Shown in pieces: positions 43,480 to 55,229 of a stretch of DNA of 64,000 nt. The position numbers and the translations under genes were made by a program. Location: NCBI GenBank assembly GCA_011037195.1, contig JAAEAF010002693.1, positions 89,611 to 153,610 of the forward strand, read 5' to 3'. The number at the start of each line of letters is the position of its first letter. The first letter of the stretch is position 1. Source of the stretch: Triatoma infestans. Lineage: Eukaryota > Arthropoda > Insecta > Hemiptera > Reduviidae. The notes below the pieces were generated by a model, which saw only the letters and a program-made list of their open reading frames with translations, was not told the origin of the DNA and did no database searches.

Positions 43480-46389
43480 TGATTACTGGATTGGCTGTCA
43501 AAGGACTTCCACATTAATAAATAGGCTGCATTATATCTCTTAAAGAGGCTGAGCTCAAAATACCATTTAAATAGAAATAAAAAGTGGCTGCAGAGTCTAT
43601 TGGAGCAACCCCCTCCCACCAACGGTCTAATCTAATCTAAATACAAATAACACTTTACTTCACCTAACCTAAAACTATATTAGATTTCTCAATGATCAAT
43701 TAGATTAATTCATGGATTTAAATTACTTAAGAAATCCTTAATTCTTATAGTTACATACTTGATGGCGTGGACGTTGGTGTAGTGGTTATGAGCAAGGACT
43801 ATTGCACTAAAACTTGCTATCTGCTAATTCAAATATCGAATTAAATAATGTCACCCACACTTCCATAAGTTTCCATGTTGGCAGTTGAATTGAACATTCC
43901 ATTCACGATCAAATCCTGGCAGGTCATCTCTTGGACAATGAGTAGGCAAGATTTCATTGTTCTTGAACTTTGGAACCATGGAGTACTGTATGTCACTAAA
44001 TGTAATTTTCTATTCTGTAAATAAATAGAGATAATATTGTTTTAAGTATGTAATGTTCAATTGTCTTCTTAAATAATTAAGTAATTTAGTGAAATCTAAA
44101 TGGTAAGAACTGTCTTTGGTAAGAATAAGTGTTAAATGAAGTTTATGACATAGTAGGCGTAAATATCTATTGGGAACAGGCGAGATTCTTTACTTACTGG
44201 GCTAAGTTTCTGGATGACGATATACTTAGATATCCAAAAATGAGATAAATCGTCGATATGGTATGGTAGGTCAGTGTAGAATTAGCTTCGGTCAATAATT
44301 CCTGTTGCTTTTTATAAAAAGACACTGAGAAATGGTAAATATTCTTAATAAAACCGGTCAGTAAACTAAAATAAAACTGGTGTGAACAATCCATACGACA
44401 TTGAGTGACAGCAATTTACTTAGTTAGAAATGACAAATTCAAAACCTGGAATTTTTAAACAATTTACCAAACTTCAATATTTTAGGAGATCCGAAAATAA
44501 AAACCACGATTCCCTTAGAAACTCCCTCAAATCTGTTTGCTGAGATCAAATAAATGGAATAAGTGTGCAGTTGTTAAGGTTGGGTCCGCAGAGCTTGAAA
44601 ATATGTAGCTAATATACAACGTAGCCATATCCTCATGGTGGACTAGAACAATATGTGCTGATAAATGGAGAGGATATAAGTGAGTGTTTGAAACGAGCTA
44701 GAGGCTGTCTGATCAGATGATATATTTTCCGTTATAGCCTGCTATCGTGGAAAATATCTATGTTTATCTGTCTAGTTAGTATACCAAGCAAATTCAAAGA
44801 AACTTGTTGATATCTTTTCTCGAGAAAGTCGCAGAAATTTGAAAAAAAAGTTAAGTCTCATTTCGGGCAACCGATTATCTTTAAATTGGGAATTGATTTC
44901 ATATTGTTAATATTCCATAGATGATAGAATCGTACAATAATGAAAGTGGCACATTAGAGGAAAGCCTAATGTCCCCTATCCCCCCAAAATACCACATCAT
45001 GAATTTTTAGCAGGCAAATGATACTAATAAATGTTGTAGCTCTTTTATATAGGAATTCAATATACCATGTTTAAAGAAAAAATGCTGGAAACGTTTTCGC
45101 GAAAAGCGCAAAAATGTAAAAAAAAAAAAAAAAAAATCATTAAGTATTTCTATATTCAAATTCAAATAATATTATTATCTATATTTATCTATATTCTATA
45201 ATATAATCCATAATCAATATGATATAATCAATATAATCTATATTCTATATTATATCGATAATTATTTGATAATTTTTATCCATATTCAATTCAAATAAAT
45301 ATTACTATTATTTCCGGTTGATCTGATTTCGACGAAAATTATTTGTTATGTACCCAGGGAAACTTAAACCAAAAATCAACTTTGCTAGATTTTTGTTTTC
45401 AAGCTTATACCGACCACATCAGTGTGCGTAAGTATATCGAGCTCTTCATGAGGAACCTGAACTGCCTCATTTCCACCACACGGCCACTGGACACGGTGTT
45501 TTATCTTTTTAGTCAATTTTCAATGATCTCGAAAGCAGTTCAATTAGTGGTACTCGCCACTAACTTGATCATTCCAGAGCCACCTTCACGCGTATGAATG
45601 GATAAATTTGGATAGTGAAAGAGAATAAGGTGAGGAATTTTGTTTAACAACACCAAACCGTGGTTGACTACCCTGAGTTATCTTACATAAAAACCAGGTA
45701 AGGAAGTGAGGCGTAATTATGATGGGGTAGTATTTTGATTGGAAAAATGTTGCGATCTCTCCACAATACTGGGATCAAATACATGACCTCGCAGTGCTAA
45801 ATTTGAGGGCCCATCGAAAGGAAAAAGCATTGGTATATGAAAGAAATAGAGCCACGTAGAATCTGTTTTTCTATTCGCTTCTTACGACATGCTGGACAGG
45901 AACAAGCCTATTCTAAATCCAGCAGTGGTCGTTTAATCATAACTCAAAGATAAAAAAATTAAAATCTGATGTGAACCACTTACACGACTTTCTGTTATGG
46001 CCGTTGTTATAGTTACAATTGGAATTTAACCCAACGTGCAGTTACCCTCAACAATCCACATTTAGTGGTGGTGGGGGTACAGTTTGCTTGTCAGTTAAAT
46101 AGCGGATAGGTAAATGAGATTACACTAAATCTAGCAGTTAGTTTCTATATTAACAACACTTGATATCTAACTGTATCATACAAACACACACACACAGACG
46201 AAGTACATGCCCAACCATATATTGCTCTATTTGGTAATATAATAATATCTGGTTATTTAATGCATTTATAGCAATCTTTAAGGATTGGGATGGACTATCC
46301 AGAATAGGATGGTCAATTTTGACAAAACAAGTACAAATTTAATCAGCATATATATAATTAAGACATCATTCTTGCATACTATTACTAAC
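43480..46389. other. Right-arm DNA downstream of OR exon 3, no gene found
   Basis: Contains a tRNA-like SINE head near 43770-43795, the collapsed foldback core at 44716-44761, dispersed-repeat motifs at 44950-45130, an A-run at 45119-45136 and TATA-rich DNA to 45300. A TM7-coding last OR exon was searched for on the minus strand and not seen. Frames 44194-44394 and 45343-45597 lack family support. Confidence 0.45.
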
Positions 46390-46494
46390 CAAATCAGTGA
46401 TGGTCTGTCCTGCTTTGCATATTGCCGTAATATTAGCAAGCTCTGTCAGGGCTACTGTCAGCGTACCCAATACAATGCCAGGTTTTTCAAGTCC
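46390..46494 (-). CDS. OR exon 3 (TM6), right arm
   Basis: 105 nt read from 46494 to 46390 between CTATTTGCAG and GTTAGT. 35 codons in phase 0, starting GLEKPGIVLGTLTVALTELA and ending ICKAGQTITDL. Same boundaries as the other two TM6 exons. It is downstream of first exons C and D on the same strand and phase-compatible with both through exon 46639-46738. Confidence 0.78.
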
Positions 46495-46638
46495 CTGCAA
46501 ATAGTTTTTAGAGCTAATTCAAATAAAAAACCTTATTTCAACTTTGTGGAGAATTGTGCATTGGATCATCAATAAAAGACTTTATTAGAATAATTTTTCA
46601 TTTTTTAAATTTTTTTAATTGAAAATTTGCATACTTAC

Positions 46639-46738
46639 AATTGTTAGTATAAGTGCAGACATTCCCAAAATGACACCACCAGCAAAAAATGTAGCGAATA
46701 CTGGACCTCTCGTAAATATATTCATCAACTTGTTCAAT
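46639..46738 (-). CDS. OR exon 2 (TM5), right arm
   Basis: 100 nt read from 46738 to 46639 between TTATTCCCAG and GTAAGT. Completes a split Arg codon and adds 33 codons, including TRGPVFATFFAGGVILGMSA, the TM5 helix. It lies 2.6 kb after exon C and 7.3 kb after exon D, with no other TM5 exon between, so both first exons may splice to it. Confidence 0.8.
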
Positions 46739-46744
46739 CTGGGA

Positions 46745-49290
46745 ATAATAAATTTATATATAATATAATATATATATGTAATAATAATTACCAGAATCAC
46801 TAACAATCACTTTAAAAAGAAATTCTATGTTTGAATCTTCTCGCATGACTTTCTCTTATGGCGATTTTCTTACTATTGATGAAGCAAATTTTCATAAATA
46901 TAGGCATTTTTGTTGTTAGGAAATTTTTAGGAATCCCATGCCTCACCAATCTATGGAATTCAAATCACCTGCACAATTTGATCAGCCCATTGTTCCAGTT
47001 TAGAATATATTGTATTTAAGCTCCCAAACGATTTTACCTTACTGCAATCTTAACCACTGATGGAACAAATGTTTACAAAATTAGGAATTTTTGTTGTAAT
47101 CAAATTACTTATAGAGAAAAGCGTAATTTCTCAACTTTAGAGAATCCAAAAAGTTCAATTTTTCTGACATGTTTCAAATAAAAGTGATGTGCATTTATAT
47201 GTGTAGATGTTTACAGGAAGTTGAAAGAAATTCGTTGGAGCCGTTTTCATAAAACAAGAAAATTCATTAAGTAAAGTCACACTTTCGGTTCATGGATTTT
47301 GGCCAAAATCTTCGAGTCAGACGCGATAGTGATACCTAAACGGAATAGCATGTTTGAGTTGGCGGCAATTTTTTTCGTTTCTGAATTATTTTGTTCACAG
47401 AAACTCACATGCATAAAAAATTTCAAATATTTACCTCAAAATAGAAAAAGTTGCAAATTTTTGAAGCAATTCTTACATTTATTTCTGTTGTGCTTCTGAA
47501 GTCTGTTTACACTTATTTAGAGATAAACGCAAATTTTAAAATCTAAAACGCAATAAATCTAAGTAAAAGGCATAAGTATGAGAGCAAAACAAATAAATGT
47601 AAGATTCCTGTCGTCAATATCTTATTTAAGTTATATAATACTATTTTAGTTATATATATATATATAACAATATATATATAATATATATATACGGCATTTG
47701 TTGCGATAGTAAAAAAAGAAAAGATCATTGCATTAACCCCATGCCTACAGTATTATTCAGTATTATACTCCTTCCTCATTGACTTTCAAAATTCTTCTGA
47801 GGCTATAATCTTGTCAATACGAAAAGTGATTTTTAATTTTTGCATTCGGTTTCTTAATTGCAATTTTTTTTTAACTATTTCGCAAGTTGAAATCTTTTTT
47901 ATGGTTTAATTTAAGGCACGTCAAACATCTATGGGATATTAGCGCCTGAAGCCTCAACTGTGCACTGTCGGCCTCCGGACAGTGTTCTTTTGTTATGAAC
48001 AACACTGCCCATCACCGTGCAGGAGAGCTGTAAAAGCTTCTAGGAAGCAAAATTTAGAGGAAGCAATGGATAGAAACTGGGACCTCCGCGTGATAATCCA
48101 ACGCGCTACTCCTTTCCTAAAAATGGTTAATTTAATTATTTTTAATGAATTTCAGAACGTTGAAAAAAAGAAATGAGGAACCTTGGTGGAAGAAATGTGG
48201 AATTTAACAACATGTGAGCAAACTGATGAAGACCTGAAACTAATATCCTGAATCTGTTGTATCTAAATAGCGATAAGTTCAGGCAAGATGCGAGGAAAAT
48301 GAAATTAATTTTTGGTCAGCTTTCGACTATATAATTTGCCGTCATCAGGAGAGAACTATTTTTGCAGGGAGAATGTATTAATTAGTAGTCGTTGAATTGG
48401 AACTTTATGAGAACTGAAGAATACAATTTATGAAGTACAAGAAAAGTAAACAATCAGGTAAACATGTGTTTATGTAATTGTAATTAGTATAGATTGTACT
48501 ATTTCTATTGCGATAAATCTGTAAACTCTAGTGTTTTATTATTGTATATCTATAACAAAGTACTAAATGTACTTCTGCAATAACTTCAACTATTGCATCA
48601 ACGATATTTACTTTTAAAGATCTACAATACTGCCTGTTTAACAGTAAATTTTCATGAACTGTAATAACTTTGCTATAGCTGTAACTACTGTACTATCTCT
48701 AATATATTTTCTTACAAAACTGTACTAGCTAGTGTTATCCAAATCTCCCCAAAACAACAACCTTATAATATATACTCTCGTGCAATCATATTTCCTACCT
48801 GATGATTATATAATATTACATATATACTGACAGCTTGAATAACAAATAATTTCTTTTTCCTCACACCCCGTAATACTTAGGGCTGTATTAGAGAAACAAG
48901 GATGTGCAAACAGAAGCGATTAGTACAAATATCTTGAAGAACAGGCCCTGCAAATAAATAGTATTTAAGTAATAACTTTTCAGAACTAATCATCTAAATA
49001 ATCAACATCTAGCAGTTAATAAACACAATCAACAAAAATCGCAAGTTTTTCTATGAATAGTTTGTAGTAGGCGGAAAAGAAAATCATGTTTGCATTTCAA
49101 CTGAAAACCACGGCAACAAAATTAGGACTGAAATGCGAATAACAATTCTGAATGATCAGAAACATATATCGCAACCTACATATTATATCTTCCCTCCAAA
49201 ATCTATCCTAAATCCTAATAAGTTAGTATGACCAGCTCAGTCTGAATGCAGAGTTAATTCAATAAACTTCTTGAGCTCGGCATGGAAAAC
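46745..49290. other. Intron between OR exons C1 and C2
   Basis: Mirrors 15780-18380. Contains the dispersed-repeat fragment (47090-47420), (TA)n tracts near 47650-47690 and a hairpin GGACAGTGTTC..GAACAACACTG near 47977-48007. No conserved frame is seen. Confidence 0.55.
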
Positions 49291-49332
49291 ATCTAACAAA
49301 ACAAAAAATAAAGTAGAAAATAAAGCCCAGAC

Positions 49333-50237
49333 CTTAGAATCTGTTGATGATGTAGGATATTCTGTCGAAAACGAAACTCCATACACTCCATGAATTTTGG
49401 CTCTTCATACATAATACTTATTTTAAACTTTTTCTTGGAGCCAGGTAGTTTTGTCATTTTGTACCGCGATATAGCCCGTTTTTCCAAATTTTTAGTATAC
49501 ATAATGAGTCGTTCTAATTGGATGATAACATATATTGTGGAAGTGAAGTAGCAACAGCTGGCAGAGGCTAGAACTGCTATTACAATAAAAACACTTATAC
49601 ATTGTCCTAGAAAACATAGGTAAAAGTTTAGTCCAAGGTGTGATTCAAAAGGATACCACATTGGAATTGGCAGTCTTAAATTAATTCCAGAGTCCGTGTA
49701 GGTTGCTGTATTATTTGAAACAACTTTCGAATCTATCCAAGGTCCAACAACGACCACTGCAAATCCGGCAATTAGATTCAATGATGGCAGAATAGTTTTC
49801 AGTTTTCTTTTAATAGATTTGTATTTTTGTTTCATTTGAATCTCTTCATCGCTTATTTCCTCATCTTCATATGTATGTACTCCCTCGCCGATTATTTTAT
49901 AGAATATGATGAACTGCTTTTTTACTAAGTTTGCCATAAAGATAAATGTTAAAAATAATAACATTATAAAACCAAAATGAGCAGTATTAATGACAATTAA
50001 AAAATCTTCTGGCTCAGATTTAATAACTGTAACAACAATGAGTGCAATATGTATGCTAAGTGTACTAATGTATAATATAGACTGCAATAAACATATGAAA
50101 GCTATGAAGGGTGATTTTAAATTTGGATGGAATAATGAAATTCTTAATAAATAATAATATTCATCGTGGATCATCTTCTTGGAAACTTCATCTAAAGGTG
50201 TGTCATAATGCTGGATTAGTGAACGAATTCTCTGCAT
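49333..50237 (-). CDS. OR gene C, exon 1 (N-terminus to TM4 and IL2)
   Basis: 301 codons plus two nucleotides from the ATG at 50237 (MQRIRSLIQHYDTPLDEVSK) to HHQQIL, then donor GTCTGG. The frame extends eight codons upstream to 50261, but the start is set by alignment with A, B and D. It has the OR layout: TM1 near residues 44-72, TM2 79-104, acidic IL1 loop YEDEEISDEE, TM3 near 152-168, EL2 ending LPIPMWYPF, and TM4 rich in Ala/Ser/Cys. The region between the KRA after TM4 and MECMEF is a few residues longer than in B and D. It pairs with exons 46738-46639 and 46494-46390. No left-arm counterpart survives. The role is odorant detection with Orco, by family; the missing TM7 exon leaves its status open. 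Confidence 0.86.
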
Positions 50238-50304
50238 GACGTCTACCGTATACTGACCCAAATATAGTTCGCCCTAGTATAATGTACATCTCTTATTAAA
50301 ACAA

Positions 50305-50350
50305 AATAAAAATCAATAAAGTGTTATTATTATAATTGCGTATGAAATAT
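50305..50350 (-). promoter_or_regulatory. Conserved upstream block, OR exon C
   Basis: On the minus strand AATTATAATAATAACACTTT then ATTGATTTTTATT, about 70-110 bp before the ATG. Shared with A, B and D; here the TATA-like TTTATAAAAG has diverged. Confidence 0.45.
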
Positions 50351-50542
50351 ACCGCAATTTAATCATCTTTTATTGTGATACTAGATAGATATAATAGCAT
50401 GTTTAATATATTGTCAACATGCATAGTTTATTGTTTGTAATATTTAATTAACATTATTTATTTAATATAATAATCTGTATCTATGTGACTTGTTTGTTTG
50501 TAAATTGCTTATAATCCGACTCAGATTTTGGATCTTAAATGA

Positions 50543-50825
50543 TATATTTCTTTGAGATGATTAAATCAACCTTTATACAGCCACATTATTATATTTATTT
50601 TTTTATTCTTTAAAATATAATGTTTCCCAACGTTTCAACACTTAAACGTTAAGGCTTCGTTGTTTATTAATTTTTTAATAATTTTATAATTTTATTTTTT
50701 ATTAATATTAATATTAATTTTTAAGTGTTGAAACGTTGGGAAACTTTATATTTTAAAGAATAAAAAAATAAATATAATATTGTGGCTGTATAAAGGTTCA
50801 TTTTATCATCCTAAAGAAATATATA
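50543..50825. mobile_element. Long palindrome (MITE-like foldback)
   Basis: Arms 50543-50645 and 50721-50825 (about 103-105 bp) are near-perfect reverse complements: CCTTTATACAGCCACA facing TGTGGCTGTATAAAGG, and CCCAACGTTTCAACACTT facing its complement. The spacer is 75 bp of A/T. It is unrelated to the 700-1119 family and has no partner in the left arm. No coding capacity. Confidence 0.82.
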
Positions 50826-50829
50826 AGTA

Positions 50830-51779
50830 TTAACAGCCAATTAAAAAAACCAGCTAAAGCATTTAAATGATATTTTCTATACGATATGCGACAAAAATGT
50901 TTACTTTCTCTGACAGCTACCTAGTCAGCGGCAATATTGGGATGTCATATGTTCAAAATTGTGAAGTACATTCCTTGAGGTTCCTTGATTACAACAACAA
51001 GGATTTTAGCGAATGGTCTGTGTGTTTTTCACAAAATATCTTATGAATAAACAATCATATGAAGCTCAAACTTAGTATTCCGCCTAGGTACAACTGTAGC
51101 ATCTGATACGGTAGATTCGGTACAATCCAAACTATTGATTGCTGTTTTTTTTTTCTCAGTTTTTCGCGATTTTCTCATAAACGGTTCCACCATCTACACA
51201 TATAAATATGGCTCCCATTTTTCATAGCACCACTTTCTAGAATATGTTTTTGAAATTTTTGTTTTTGGAAATTTCTCGATTCCCTTTAACATCGATTTCC
51301 TTTAACAACGTTTTCCTTTAAACTTGAAATAAGTTGCAGTAAGGAAAAGTCGGGTGAGTGTTACACACTACATTTATTTCATTTTTTGTTTTTTTTAATC
51401 AATTTTTTAAAGGATCTTAGAGGCTTAATAGGGTGTATGAAAAAAAAACTTTACAACTAAAGAAGTCCCATTGACTTTGAAACCTGTGCGACTGATGTTT
51501 ACAAACATGATATTTTATTAATCATTAGTTCTGCATGACACCCTTTAGACTTTGTAAAGAATTTTTATACATATATATATATATCCTCTTCATGGGGCGG
51601 GTGGAGGGTAAAAGACATATCCGCGCCTTTGGGCATCCATGGATAATAATAATAATGAAAATATCCCCTTCAAATAGTCCATTCAAGTGCGAGATTTTTA
51701 GAAAACCATGACTGTGTCTTACGATATATTAGTAATTTTAAGTCACTATTGAAAATAGCAGTGTACACCTGCTTGAGCT
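50830..51779. other. Stretch between palindrome and mariner relic
   Basis: 51000-51250 is a partial copy of the ~301-bp dispersed repeat (GCGATTTTCTCATAAACGGT). 51320-51640 mirrors 11640-11950. No gene is seen. Confidence 0.5.
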
Positions 51780-52350
51780 TTGCGTGCTCTATGTGAAATC
51801 GAAGGGAAAGATGTACTTGATCAACGTACTGCTCGGCGTTGGTTTCCAAATTTAATAATGGTGATACAATCTTAGAAGGAAAGACAGGTTCAGGGCGGCT
51901 ATCATATGATGTTGATGAGGCTTCACGAGAATCTATCGAGTTAAATCCAACCCTAAGTTCCCGTGCAGTTGCAGCAAATCTCCATACTATGAGAAAGGTA
52001 AAAAGAAAATGTAGGGTAGTGCCGCATGAACTTAAACTTCAGCAGACCTTTAGTAGAATAGATTCTTGCCAACTTCTTTTAAAAATCCATGTGACATGCG
52101 CTTCTACAAGAAAATAGCGACATGTATGAAAAGAATATTAATTGGCAGACAGATGGTCAATGCTTGGATCGCGGTCAGACGACATTTTCAGATGGTGCAA
52201 AGAGTGAAAGCGTGGATGTTGTGCGTGTACTGCAACTAGGAAGGAGTATTTCTTCACGTCGTTCCCGATGGACTTTGAATGAATTCCGAACTTTACAGCC
52301 AACAACTAGACAGAACGTACTCAAAGATGGCCCAGCATTATAATCCATCT
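51780..52350 (+). pseudogene. Decayed mariner transposase, right copy
   Basis: With frame breaks: DQRTARRWF, then FNNGDTILEGKTGSGRLSYD, RKVKRKCRVVPHELKLQQTF, and later motifs corresponding to CDEKW and the VPDG..Y-QQLDR region. The order matches the N-terminal helix-turn-helix and early catalytic domain of mariner transposases (W-F-x-F-x-x-G-D, GRP and VPHEL motifs). Many stops and deletions. It is duplicated at 10920-11520, so it predates the segmental duplication. Confidence 0.7.
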
Positions 52351-52399
52351 TTGGTGAACTGCCAACAAAATAACACTCCAGAACACTTCTCCCCTCAGA

Positions 52400-53995
52400 C
52401 TGAAATAAAAATTGAAAAGCCTTAGGACAGAACATACAAAAACCTTGATTCTATCAACCTTATTTTGTATTAACCAGATATCTATCTTGTAATAACTTTG
52501 CTTGGGTTTAACTTTTGTTTTTGTTTTTTGTACATGCTTTTGACTATCCATAAACTGTGCATTGCCTTTCTTCAAAGTTTATCTATTCTTATAACTATAG
52601 TATACCCCTGATTTTTCTTATCGCCCTCTTAATAAAAATGACCTGATAAAACACGAGCATTCTTAACACCACTATTAAAATTTAATTTTAAAGTATCCTT
52701 CAAAACATACTATTTATTATACACTGTTTTCTAATGATAATCATAATTCATAATAATTTCATTTTGTCATTAAACACATGCACTAGTGACATAACCAAAT
52801 AACCTCCCGCACATATATATACAATCGAAAAACCAATCAGCGTGGTGTAACAGCAACACTGCGTTGAAGTGAACTCTCTACAGAAACTTGGTGAATTTAC
52901 TCTAACGATGATGAAAATCCGAAACCGCTATGGAACAAAAGGAATATGCATGCTAAGACGGATAAAATACCAGATTTATCCAGCATTGCTGACACATATT
53001 CAACTTATAGAAAATATTATAGTGCAAAGTCCTTGCAGTACTTAATACAAAAATTGTTCAGTAAGTCTAACTTTACTCAATATTAGTATTTCTCTTCTCT
53101 GCAACCCACAAAAAACCACTGCAAATGGTTCTAACTGCAGTAAGAGAAAGTCATTTCGCTCCAATATTTATGTTTCAGAAAACAAAAATTTTTTTCGCCC
53201 TTTATCTGTCCCTTTGTTCGGACATCATGCAAGAGTGACTGAAATAATGTTTGACAGGACATAGTATTTAAGTAGTTTAATTTAAAAACAGCAACATTTT
53301 GTTTTGTAACAAATTCTTTACACTTATTCTTCTTTCCAGTGTTTAGTCTACGTTCAGTGGAGATATAACAGCAACAGCCCTATGTCATATACCTTAGGAA
53401 GGTTGTAGCACCAGTTGAAATTTAAACCTAACCCCAGGAACTCCGCCTATTAGAAAAATAAGCAATAAAATTTTCTGATTTGTTGAACTGAAATGGCACA
53501 AACACTAACCCACACTCCCACGTAAGGTCCTCGAAAACCTGTGGCTCCTTCCTACCTTGCTGACCAAGACACTGAGAGTGGAAGCCACACAGGTTAGCAT
53601 GTGCCATCCCAGCTCTAGTGGCCTAGGCATTAGAAAGAAATAAACAGTTAGAAGCGCTAATGACCATCGTAGTCGATGCACTAAGTAATAATAATAATAA
53701 AAAATAAACATTATCTACTAATTAGCCAACTTTTAAATTTGAATTTGGAAACTAAAATATTGTTCTAAAACAGGCTCCAAAAATTTCAAAGTTCCTTAGA
53801 TATGCAAATTTCAGTTTCTTAGATGTATCAGATGTTAGAAAAAGTTAAGTTTTGAAAATCTTAGTGAGTTAGACATTATTCTCCCTTTTTTGAATGTTCA
53901 TGTTAGCCATATAAAAAAGAAAAAATACATTTTGCTTGAACCACTCACTTTATTATAATAAAAATAATAAAATAAAGGAGTATGATTAATAAATA
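52400..53995. other. Right-arm stretch with a possible SINE-like insert
   Basis: 52840-52975 resembles 2600-2755. 53495-53700 is an insertion relative to the left arm: GC-richer, ending in (TAA)n-like AATAATAATAATAAAAAATA, which suggests a small retroposon on the plus strand, although no tRNA head or TSD was established. 53740-53990 is OR-flank DNA shared with B and A. No gene is seen. Confidence 0.4.
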
Positions 53996-54008
53996 TTAAT
54001 GACCAAAC

Positions 54009-54904
54009 CTTAAAATTTGTTGATGATGTTGGATATTCTTTCGAAAACAAAATTCCAAGCAAGTCAGGAATTTTGGATCTTCATAAATAGCATTTTTTTT
54101 AAACTTCTTTTTGGAGTCAGACTTTTCGTACCGCAATTTAGCCCGTTTTTCCAAATTTCTGACAGACATAATGAGTCGATTTAATTGGATGATAACATGT
54201 ACTGTGGCAGTGAAGTAACAACAACTAGCTGAGGTTAAAACTACTATAACAATATAAGCAGATATACATTGTCCTAGAAAACATAGGTAAAAGTTTATTC
54301 CACGATGTGACTGAAAGGGGTACCATAATGGAACCGGAAATCTAAAGTTAATTCCGGAGTCTGTATAGGTTCTTAAGTCATCTGGACTAACTTTCGAATC
54401 TATCCAAGGTCCAACAACGACCACAGCAAATCCGGCAACCAGATTCATGGATGGCAATAAAGTTTTCAGTTTTCTCTTAATAGATTTGTATTTTTGTTTC
54501 ATTTTAATCTCTTCATCGCTTATTTCCTCTTGTTCGTATGTAAATATCCCCTCACCAATAGTTTTATGAAATAAAGCAAACTCATTTCTTATGACGTTTA
54601 CCATGAAGATAAATGTTAAAAATAATAACAATATAAAACCAAAATGAGCAGTATTAATGACAATTAAAAAATCTTCTGGTTCCGATTTAATAACTGTAAT
54701 AATAACAAGTGCAATATGTGTGCTAAGTGCAGTAAAGTAGAGTATAAACTGCAATAAATGTATGCAAGCTATTAACGGTGATTTTAAACTTGGATAAAAT
54801 AATGACAATCTTAGTAAATAGTAATATTCCTCCCAGATACACTTCTCTGAAACTTCATCACCAGATCTGTCGTAATGCTGGAGCAGGGATCGTATTCTCT
54901 GCAT
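54009..54904 (-). CDS. OR gene D, exon 1 (N-terminus to TM4 and IL2)
   Basis: 298 codons plus two nucleotides from MQRIRSLLQHYDRSGDEVSE to HHQQIL, donor GTTTGG. Closest to B, its mirror copy. It has the same topology and loops, with IL1 reading YEQEEISDEE and EL2 ending FPVPLWYPF. There is no stop or frameshift. No TM5/TM6 exon pair lies between D and exon C, so D is either an incomplete copy or an alternative first exon using 46738-46639 and 46494-46390. It carries the best preserved upstream block (54991-55045). Confidence 0.84.
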
Positions 54905-54990
54905 GTCTGCCCACTTAGTTACTGACCTAAATATTACTCAATGTCTTTCTAATTTAAATATTCACATATTCAGAACTATATATTAACGGA

Positions 54991-55045
54991 CTTGCTTTTA
55001 TAAAAATCAATAAAGACTTATTATTATAATTGTGTATTTAATATG
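54991..55045 (-). promoter_or_regulatory. Conserved upstream block with TATA-like box, OR exon D
   Basis: On the minus strand ACAATTATAATAATAAGTCT, TTATTGATTTTTATAAAAGC, then AAGTCCG. Nearly the same as 6964-7010. It lies about 90-140 bp before the ATG at 54904. The promoter role is inferred. Confidence 0.5.
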
Positions 55046-55229
55046 TCGGATTTAGTATTGTTGTGATGTCATGCTAGAAAAGATTGTTTTACAATACCTT
55101 TTGAATAGTTTAACGTTCGTAGTATTTAATCATTACCTAATGAATAAAATATAAAAATATTTTTATTCTGTTCGGATTTTTTCATGATGTTGCGTTTCGT
55201 TAACGAGTTCACACCGTTCTAAAATATAT

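Larger units (their letters stand above)
41514..55225 (-). repeat. Right arm of the large inverted segmental duplication
   Basis: Reverse-complement partner of 6775-33115 (block pairs are given there). This arm is shorter and probably closer to the ancestral layout. It retains OR first exon C, which the left arm lacks, and shows empty sites for the jockey and the 26.5-30.4 kb insertions. Its own later insertions include 43215-43300 and about 53495-53700. Confidence 0.8.

Noticed and set aside
44194..44394. 66-codon minus frame with hydrophobic stretch, considered as a last OR exon
   Set aside because: The mirrored DNA at 25.48-25.65 kb breaks the frame by a deletion and a stop, and no TM7 OR motif is present.
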